This document shows positions 58,544 to 64,000 of a DNA stretch of 64,000 nt, in pieces. Source of the stretch: Phycisphaerae bacterium (GTDB lineage: Bacteria > Planctomycetota > Phycisphaerae > Sedimentisphaerales > Anaerobacaceae); NCBI GenBank assembly GCA_028714255.1, contig JAQTMR010000001.1, positions 124,001 to 188,000 of the forward strand, written 5' to 3'. Below the pieces are notes generated by a model that saw only the letters and a program-made list of their open reading frames with translations, was not told where the DNA came from and searched no databases. Both the position numbers and the translations under genes were made by a program. Each line of letters opens with the position of its first letter. Position 1 is the stretch's first letter.

Positions 58544-60052
58544 GTGTTAACAATAGCCCAGAAAACTAAAAACGCCGGTTTACATGTCATAGATTCCGGT
58601 CTTGCCGGTTACAAAGACGTACTTCAGCAACAGCGCCGGCTTTGCGAAGAAAGGCAGCAGGGAAAAATACCAAATACCGTTTTAATCGCTGAGCATCATC
58701 CTGTTATCACACTCGGCGCCAGGCAAAGTGCCAATAAACTGCTGACCAGCCGGGATGAACTGATGCAGAAACAAATCGATGTAGTTGATATACGCCGAGG
58801 CGGCGGAGTTACAGCCCACAATCCCGGCCAACTGGTTTTTTATCCAATCCTGAATCTGCGAGAGCTCGGGTTGGACATCAGCGAATATATCAGAAAACTC
58901 GAAGAGATAGGAATAGAACTACTCGCACAATTAAACATCACCAGCCAAAGACGAGAAGGTTTCCCCGGCTTATGGGTAAATGACAGGAAAATCGCTTCCA
59001 TCGGCGTGCGCGTATCAAAATTCATTACCTATCACGGCATGGCAATAAACATCCAAAATGACTTGGGCATCTTCAGCCACATTGTACCCTGCGGCCTTGA
59101 CGAAGTGGAAATGACCTCGGTGCTGAATGAAACCGAAATCAGATACTCGATGAATGAAGTTAAAAACCAATTGTCTGACATTCTTAAAAGCCATTTCAGT
59201 CGGCGAAGATTACCGCCTTGGCTGAAAAGACCACTGCCGGCAGGCGATAAATATATCTCCACCGAAACAGTTTTAAACTCTCTCGGCATAAATACGATAT
59301 GCAGCAATGCCAATTGTCCCAATCGGGGCCAGTGCTGGTCTAAAGGTACAGCGACGGTATTGATTCTTGGCGATACCTGCACACGCAATTGCAAATTTTG
59401 CTCCGTAGCCTGCGGTAAACCCCTCCCGCCTGACCTGACCGAGCCGGCAAGAATAGCCGAGATGGCCGAACAATTAGAAACTAAATACCTCATAATAACC
59501 AGCGTCAACCGTGACGACTTGCCTGATGGCGGCGCAGGCCATTTTCGAGATTGTATCGAAGAAGTAAGAAGTAGATGCCCGAATATAAAATTTGAAATAC
59601 TAACACCCGACTTCCGTAACTGTCAGGTCCATGCTGTGGAAATTTTAGCTGGTGCCCTGCCATTCGTATTCGCGCACAATATTGAAACCGTCCCCTCTCT
59701 ATATCGAAAAGCTCGCACCGGCGGAAACTACCAACGCTCCCTAAACCTGCTAAAATTAGCCAGGCAAACTTACGCAAACACCGCAACAAAATCCTCAATT
59801 ATGCTCGGATTAGGAGAAACCGATACCGAGGTCGAGCAAACCTTAATAGATTTGCGAAACGTCGGCTGTGATAAAATCACTATCGGCCAATACCTTAAAC
59901 CATCGAAAGATTCGCTCGAAGTCACCGAATACATACCGCCCGCGAAATTCGACTGGTGGAGACAACGAGCGATTGAGCTTGATTTTAAGTGGGTTATCTC
60001 CGCCCCCTTTGCCCGCAGCTCATACCTCGCGGAAAAAAGAACGCTTTTGTGA
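58544..60052 (+). CDS. fused octanoyltransferase LipB - lipoyl synthase LipA
   Basis: One 502-codon frame encodes both steps of lipoate synthesis. Residues about 1-218 are LipB: 'RGGGVTAHNPGQLVFYPI', Lys149 in 'DRKIASIGV' and the acyl-accepting Cys183 in 'HIVPCGLDE'. Residues about 225-502 are LipA: auxiliary-cluster motif CxxxxCxxxxxC (C253, C258, C264), radical SAM motif CTRNCKFC (C279, C283, C286), and the C-terminal 'ARSSYLAE'. All catalytic residues are kept and no internal stop or start-like break is evident at the join. GTG start, 45 bp after birA. The enzyme transfers octanoyl from ACP to E2/GcvH domains and then inserts two sulfurs. Confidence 0.95.
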   Translation: MLTIAQKTKNAGLHVIDSGLAGYKDVLQQQRRLCEERQQGKIPNTVLIAEHHPVITLGARQSANKLLTSRDELMQKQIDVVDIRRGGGVTAHNPGQLVFYPILNLRELGLDISEYIRKLEEIGIELLAQLNITSQRREGFPGLWVNDRKIASIGVRVSKFITYHGMAINIQNDLGIFSHIVPCGLDEVEMTSVLNETEIRYSMNEVKNQLSDILKSHFSRRRLPPWLKRPLPAGDKYISTETVLNSLGINTICSNANCPNRGQCWSKGTATVLILGDTCTRNCKFCSVACGKPLPPDLTEPARIAEMAEQLETKYLIITSVNRDDLPDGGAGHFRDCIEEVRSRCPNIKFEILTPDFRNCQVHAVEILAGALPFVFAHNIETVPSLYRKARTGGNYQRSLNLLKLARQTYANTATKSSIMLGLGETDTEVEQTLIDLRNVGCDKITIGQYLKPSKDSLEVTEYIPPAKFDWWRQRAIELDFKWVISAPFARSSYLAEKRTLL

Positions 60053-60165
60053 TGTAATCGAGGAATCAAAAGGCTCGGTTGTGCACATGGGATGTTTCGG
60101 CATAGACATGTTAGTCCGAAAAAATGCCGAAAATTTTAAAAAAATGGGTTTCTGCCCGAATTTTC

Positions 60166-60194
60166 TTGACATTCCAGATTAGGGAGGGTACACT
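60166..60194 (+). promoter_or_regulatory. promoter of the dockerin-type secreted protein gene
   Basis: TTGACA, 17-nt spacer, TACACT, giving a 5' leader of about 180 nt before the ATG at 60381. Apart from the small ORF at 60241 nothing else is seen in the 60053-60380 gap. Confidence 0.55.
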
Positions 60195-60240
60195 TTGTAG
60201 AGTTGAGTAAGTTTGTTATCATGGCTTGCAGGTGGGAGTA

Positions 60241-60360
60241 ATGAAAAGAAGGAAAGAGAGAATTAGTTTTACTCATAGCCGAAACGAGCCCCCCCACCTT
60301 CTATTTTCCTCAACATCAGTCCCCGCAATTTTAAATCTAAACGTATTAAACTTATATTAA
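60241..60360 (+). CDS. possible leader peptide (39 aa)
   Basis: ATG after 'aggtgggagta' opens 39 codons ('MKRRKERISFTHSRNEPPHLL...') that end 20 bp before the downstream ATG, inside the transcribed leader of that gene. Basic N-terminus, no homology recognised. Could be a chance ORF. Confidence 0.3.
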   Translation: MKRRKERISFTHSRNEPPHLLFSSTSVPAILNLNVLNLY

Positions 60361-60380
60361 TATTCTTGGAGGAGTTGAGA

Positions 60381-61073
60381 ATGAAAAAGTTAATCACAAT
60401 TTGTGCAGTAGTAATCTTGGTCCTTGGCTCAAATGCTATCGGAGCTGGAATTACAGGAACCTCAGGCACAACAACATTGCATGACAGATCTTATACCACA
60501 GGTTTGTTCTTTGCAGTCAATGTGTATTACGAGGCCTTTGATGGTCTGGACGCCAATGACCCCCTCGGAATCACACCTGGTAAAAAACAGTATGCCTACA
60601 TTCTCGAGTACATAGAAGGAAATGAGTACCTTTCGCGTCTCGATGTGGAAAGTACCGGCGGCGTACCGCTGCTGGAAACAGGTACAAGCACTAACGGAAC
60701 GGTCAACGGTGTTTCCCCGGGGACAGTGCCCCCTATAATTAATGTGATTATCCCGCTTCCGTCGGGCAATCCTGCGGCAAGATTTTACTATTCGCCGGGG
60801 CTCGCTGGAGTGGGAACCAAATCTGTCATCATGGTTTACACGGCAAGTGACACATCTGATGTCGGCATGGTTTTGGCCGGAGTAACTGATACAGGTCTTA
60901 GTGATGCTGGCGAGGTCATCGGGCCCGTTCCACAGCCGTCTTGTACGTTTGTTCTGGCCGGAGATATGGACGATGACTGCAAGGTAGATTTTTATGACTT
61001 TGCCATTATGGCTGAGAACTGGTTAATCGACTGTCAGGCGAATCCTTCCGATCCCGCCTGTGTGCCTAAATAA
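60381..61073 (+). CDS. secreted protein with C-terminal dockerin-like motif
   Basis: Start at ATG 60381 with TTGGAGGAG upstream is preferred over the track's TTG 60366. 'MKKLITICAVVILVLGSNAIGAG' is a signal peptide. The middle ~170 residues are beta-rich and Gly/Thr-rich, with no recognised fold. The end 'GDMDDDCKVDFYDFAIMAENWLIDCQ' is a Ca-binding dockerin-type half repeat typical of large protein sets in Phycisphaerae-like planctomycetes. Probably extracellular or cell-surface; partner unknown. Confidence 0.82.
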   Translation: MKKLITICAVVILVLGSNAIGAGITGTSGTTTLHDRSYTTGLFFAVNVYYEAFDGLDANDPLGITPGKKQYAYILEYIEGNEYLSRLDVESTGGVPLLETGTSTNGTVNGVSPGTVPPIINVIIPLPSGNPAARFYYSPGLAGVGTKSVIMVYTASDTSDVGMVLAGVTDTGLSDAGEVIGPVPQPSCTFVLAGDMDDDCKVDFYDFAIMAENWLIDCQANPSDPACVPK

Positions 61074-61109
61074 AAAGCAAATTCGGAAACAATATATCAG
61101 GCAAAAAGG

Positions 61110-61145
61110 AATCCCGTTATGGATTTGACCATCCATAACGGGATT
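61110..61145. other. long perfect stem-loop after the dockerin gene
   Basis: AATCCCGTTATGGAT and ATCCATAACGGGATT pair over 15 bp around a 6-nt loop, 36 bp past the stop. No U-run follows, so it may be a transcript-stabilising or rho-type end rather than an intrinsic terminator. Confidence 0.65.
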
Positions 61146-61261
61146 GTATTAGTGTAGGCAATTGTCACCGGCCTTACCAACAATACCACTATATCAATAA
61201 AACCACTACAAAGCAGCTTTTAGATAAACACAACATTAACACCCTTATAAACTTTTCTTAT

Positions 61262-61290
61262 TTGACAGCACAATCTTTTTATAGTCTAAT
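61262..61290 (+). promoter_or_regulatory. promoter of carB
   Basis: TTGACA, 17-nt spacer, TCTAAT, about 60 nt before the ATG at 61351. A dedicated promoter implies carB is not in an operon with carA here. Confidence 0.65.
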
Positions 61291-61350
61291 CCCCCGCGAC
61301 AAATTTGTAACTTTTTTGGTGGAATACCCCGAAAAATAGGAGAATTTTCA

Positions 61351-64000
61351 ATGCCGAAACGAAAAGACATAAAAAAAGTTATGATTATTGGTTCCGGCCC
61401 CATTATCATCGGCCAAGCCTGCGAATTTGATTATTCCGGCACACAGGCCTGCAAGGCCCTTCGCAAATTAGGCTACCAGATAATCCTGGTCAATTCCAAT
61501 CCTGCCACCATTATGACCGACCCCGGTATGGCTGACATAACATATATTGAGCCGCTCAATCTCCAGACTATGACAAAAATCATCGAAGCCGAACGCCCTG
61601 ACGCCTTGCTGCCCAACCTCGGAGGCCAGAGCGCTCTTAACCTCTCTTCAGAACTCGCCCACGCAGGCATTCTCAAAAAATATGGCGTCAAAGTAATCGG
61701 CGTTCAGATAGACGCCATCAAGCGAGGCGAGGACCGCGGCGCATTCAAGGAGACAATGAACCGGCTCGGAATCGATATGCCGAAAAGCGAGTTGGCTGTC
61801 ACCGTAGAAGAGGCTGAAAAAATCGCCGACAAAATGGGATTTCCCGTCGTTATTCGCCCCGCTTACACTATGGGAGGCACAGGCGGAGGACTTGTCTATA
61901 ATCTCGAAGAGCTGCAAACGGTAGCCGCTAGAGGACTTTCCGCAAGTCTCGTCGGGCAAATTCTCGTCGAGGAGTCCGTTTTGGGATGGGAGGAATTGGA
62001 ACTCGAAGTCGTCCGTGATGCGAAGAGCCAAAAGATAACCGTCTGCTTTATCGAAAATGTTGACGCTATGGGCGTACACACCGGCGACTCATACTGCACC
62101 GCACCGATGCTTACCATCGACCCGGAACTGCAAAAACGTCTGCAGAAATACTCCTATGATATTGTTGACGCCATCGAGGTCATCGGCGGCACAAATATAC
62201 AATTCGCTCACGACCCCAAAACCGACCGCGTAGTCGTAATCGAAATCAACCCAAGAACCTCACGCTCATCGGCGCTCGCCTCAAAAGCTACCGGCTTCCC
62301 AATTGCTCTTGTCTCCTCGATGCTCGCCGGCGGCATGACAATGGACGAGATTCCATACTGGAGAGACGGAACCCTTGAGAAATATACACCATCGGGCGAT
62401 TATGTGGTTGTCAAATTCGCCAGATGGGCGTTCGAGAAATTCAAAGGCGTCGAGGACAAGCTCGGAACACAGATGCAGGCCGTCGGCGAAGTAATGAGCA
62501 TCGGCAAAAATTACAAAGAGGCATTCCAAAAGGCCATCCGCTCGCTTGAGACCGGCAGATACGGATTGGGTTTTGCAAAAAATTTCAATAAACTATCTCT
62601 TGATGAGCTGATGAAACTCGTCAGCACCGCAACCAGCGAACGCCAGTTCATTATGTATGAAGCGCTCCGCAAGGGAGCCGATATCGATGCCCTGTGCGAA
62701 AAAACGTATATCAAACGATGGTTCATCGAACAAATGGCCGAGCTTGTCCAGCTCGAAGAGGAAATCCTCAAATTTAAGGGAAAACAGTTACCCGACAAGT
62801 TGCTAACACAGGCTAAAAAAGACGGCTTCGCAGACCGCTATCTTGCCAAGCTGCTCGGTATTACAGAAGATAAAATCCGCAAACAGCGCACGTCACTTGG
62901 TGTTGTCGAGGCATGGGAGCCTGTACCCGTCAGCGGCGTGGAAAATGCAGCTTATTATTTCTCCACTTACAACGCACCTGACAGCGTTAGTGTAAGCAAA
63001 AACCGCAAGATAATGGTTCTGGGAGGCGGGCCGAACCGCATCGGCCAGGGAATCGAATTTGATTACTGCTGTGTACACGCCGCCTTCGCTCTGCGAGATG
63101 AGGGCTTTGAAACGATTATGGTCAATTGCAATCCCGAAACCGTCTCAACCGATTACGATACCTCTGATAAACTCTACTTCGAGCCGCTTACAGTTGAAGA
63201 CGTATTGAGCATCTATGAAAAGGAAAAACCCGAAGGCGTCATCGTCCAGTTCGGAGGTCAAACCCCGCTTAACATAGCAAGCGAACTCGAACAGGCAGGT
63301 GTCAAAATAATCGGCACCTCGCCGGATGCGATAGATTTAGCTGAAGACCGCGACCGATTCCGCAAAATGATGGAAAAGCTCGGTATCCCTATGGCCAAAT
63401 CCGGAATGGCAAGCAACCTTGACGAGGCCCTTGCTATCGCCAAACAGATTGGCTATCCGCTGATGGTTCGGCCATCTTATGTCCTCGGCGGACGCGGCAT
63501 GGAAGTCGTCCACGACAAGGAAATGCTGCAGCAGTACGTCACCGCCGCCGTTGAGATAACGCCGGAAAGACCCATCCTGATTGATAAGTTCCTCGAAAAC
63601 GCCACCGAAGCCGAGGCCGACGCCATTGCCGACGGCACCGATGCCTTTGTACCCGCGGTTATGGAGCACATCGAGCTGGCCGGTATCCATTCCGGCGATT
63701 CAGCCTGCGTGATTCCTCCTGTCAGCATCCCTAAAAAACATCTTGATACCATCCGTGAATACACCAGAAAAATAGCAATAGAACTAAATGTCGTCGGCCT
63801 GATGAATATGCAGTATGCCATTGCCAATGATGTTGTCTATGTCCTCGAAGCCAACCCGCGCGCATCGAGAACAGTGCCGCTGGTCTCCAAGGTCTGCGGA
63901 ATCTCGATGGCTCGGCTGGCTACACAGATTATGCTCGGGAAAAAACTCTCTGACCTCAACATAAAGCAAAGAAAAGTCCCGCACTTCGGCGTAAAAGAAG
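61351..64000 (+). CDS. carB: carbamoyl-phosphate synthase large subunit, 3' end outside window
   Basis: Not in the ORF track because it runs off the window; 883 codons are visible. ATG after 'taggagaattttca'. 'VMIIGSGPIIIGQACEFDYSGTQACKALRKLGY', 'GGTGGGLVYN', 'VIEINPRTSRSSALASKATGFPIA' mark the first ATP-grasp (carboxyphosphate) half; 'MVLGGGPNRIGQGIEFDYCCVHAAFALRDEGF' and 'LEANPRASRTVPLVSKVCGI' mark the second (carbamate) half. The enzyme makes carbamoyl phosphate for pyrimidines and arginine. The allosteric domain is beyond the edge. carA is not in view. Confidence 0.97.
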   Translation, partial: MPKRKDIKKVMIIGSGPIIIGQACEFDYSGTQACKALRKLGYQIILVNSNPATIMTDPGMADITYIEPLNLQTMTKIIEAERPDALLPNLGGQSALNLSSELAHAGILKKYGVKVIGVQIDAIKRGEDRGAFKETMNRLGIDMPKSELAVTVEEAEKIADKMGFPVVIRPAYTMGGTGGGLVYNLEELQTVAARGLSASLVGQILVEESVLGWEELELEVVRDAKSQKITVCFIENVDAMGVHTGDSYCTAPMLTIDPELQKRLQKYSYDIVDAIEVIGGTNIQFAHDPKTDRVVVIEINPRTSRSSALASKATGFPIALVSSMLAGGMTMDEIPYWRDGTLEKYTPSGDYVVVKFARWAFEKFKGVEDKLGTQMQAVGEVMSIGKNYKEAFQKAIRSLETGRYGLGFAKNFNKLSLDELMKLVSTATSERQFIMYEALRKGADIDALCEKTYIKRWFIEQMAELVQLEEEILKFKGKQLPDKLLTQAKKDGFADRYLAKLLGITEDKIRKQRTSLGVVEAWEPVPVSGVENAAYYFSTYNAPDSVSVSKNRKIMVLGGGPNRIGQGIEFDYCCVHAAFALRDEGFETIMVNCNPETVSTDYDTSDKLYFEPLTVEDVLSIYEKEKPEGVIVQFGGQTPLNIASELEQAGVKIIGTSPDAIDLAEDRDRFRKMMEKLGIPMAKSGMASNLDEALAIAKQIGYPLMVRPSYVLGGRGMEVVHDKEMLQQYVTAAVEITPERPILIDKFLENATEAEADAIADGTDAFVPAVMEHIELAGIHSGDSACVIPPVSIPKKHLDTIREYTRKIAIELNVVGLMNMQYAIANDVVYVLEANPRASRTVPLVSKVCGISMARLATQIMLGKKLSDLNIKQRKVPHFGVKE

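Noticed and set aside
59868-60182. 104-aa ORF overlapping the end of lipBA
   Set aside because: Mostly another frame of LipA; only the last ~40 codons lie beyond it and they have no start signal or recognised domain.

Overview
The window looks like chromosomal DNA of an anaerobic, Gram-negative-type planctomycete, most likely class Phycisphaerae (Sedimentisphaerales-like). The signs are a secreted protein ending in a dockerin-like Asp-rich motif followed by 'FAIMAENWL', Lnt, KdsA and many lipoproteins (an outer-membrane lifestyle), an oxygen-sensitive metal/radical SAM gene set, and numerous short interspersed repeats. The taxonomic call is inference; no rRNA gene is present.

Layout. 1-9250 (+): the end of a DNA methyltransferase, lnt, a HEAT-repeat lipoprotein, a coiled-coil membrane protein, an uncalled 48-residue membrane peptide, then mreB-mreC-mreD-mrdA (cell elongation). 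9290-13907 (-): a compact dcw operon converging on it: mraZ, a small ORF, rsmH, a LysM protein, an FtsL-like protein and ftsI, driven by a promoter carrying 10-bp-spaced MraZ-type repeats. 14220-20479: tRNA-Gly, proA, a DUF805 gene between inverted repeats, proB, a zinc-ribbon membrane protein, tRNA-Leu and two ICMT-like membrane methyltransferases. 20730-25308 (+): an MlaE/MlaF-type lipid ABC transporter followed by a 955-residue FAD/Fe-S oxidoreductase. 25362-28309: a membrane protein, cysteine synthase, and an AmrS-type radical SAM enzyme.

28312-35690 (-) is the most unusual part: ten tightly packed genes (DUF5320, CoA-disulfide reductase/rhodanese, ferritin-like, NifX-like, two ferredoxin-bearing MinD ATPases, Mrp ATPase, a second NifX-like, an IscU-metallo-beta-lactamase fusion, and a DUF134 helix-turn-helix protein). 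They sit behind one promoter whose -35 region lies in a perfect 20-bp palindrome. The gene content resembles the anaerobe-specific 'orange protein' (ORP) loci of Desulfovibrio, with extra iron/sulfur modules and no sigma-54 regulator in view.

35902-43054: a FlgO-like lipoprotein, pdxB, folP, a small membrane protein, lon, xerC/D. 43330-49958 (-): a seven-gene operon fmdB-leuS-DUF3795-cyaB-like-lipid kinase-kdsA-radical SAM. 49983-52880: tRNA-Pro, a GIY-YIG ORF, a decayed tRNA-Pro copy, and priA. 52937-53034: a promoter-hairpin-terminator unit that could encode a small RNA with an anti-Shine-Dalgarno loop. 53284-54667: two hypothetical membrane/lipoproteins. 54795-60052 (+): uvrB-nadC-birA and a single-ORF LipB-LipA fusion. 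60381-61073: the dockerin-bearing secreted protein. 61351-64000: the first 883 codons of carB, absent from the ORF track because it runs off the window.

A theme across the window is short repeats that lie inside protein-coding genes (lnt twice, mrdA, proB, pdxB, priA twice, possibly uvrB), read in different frames in different hosts, as well as between genes.
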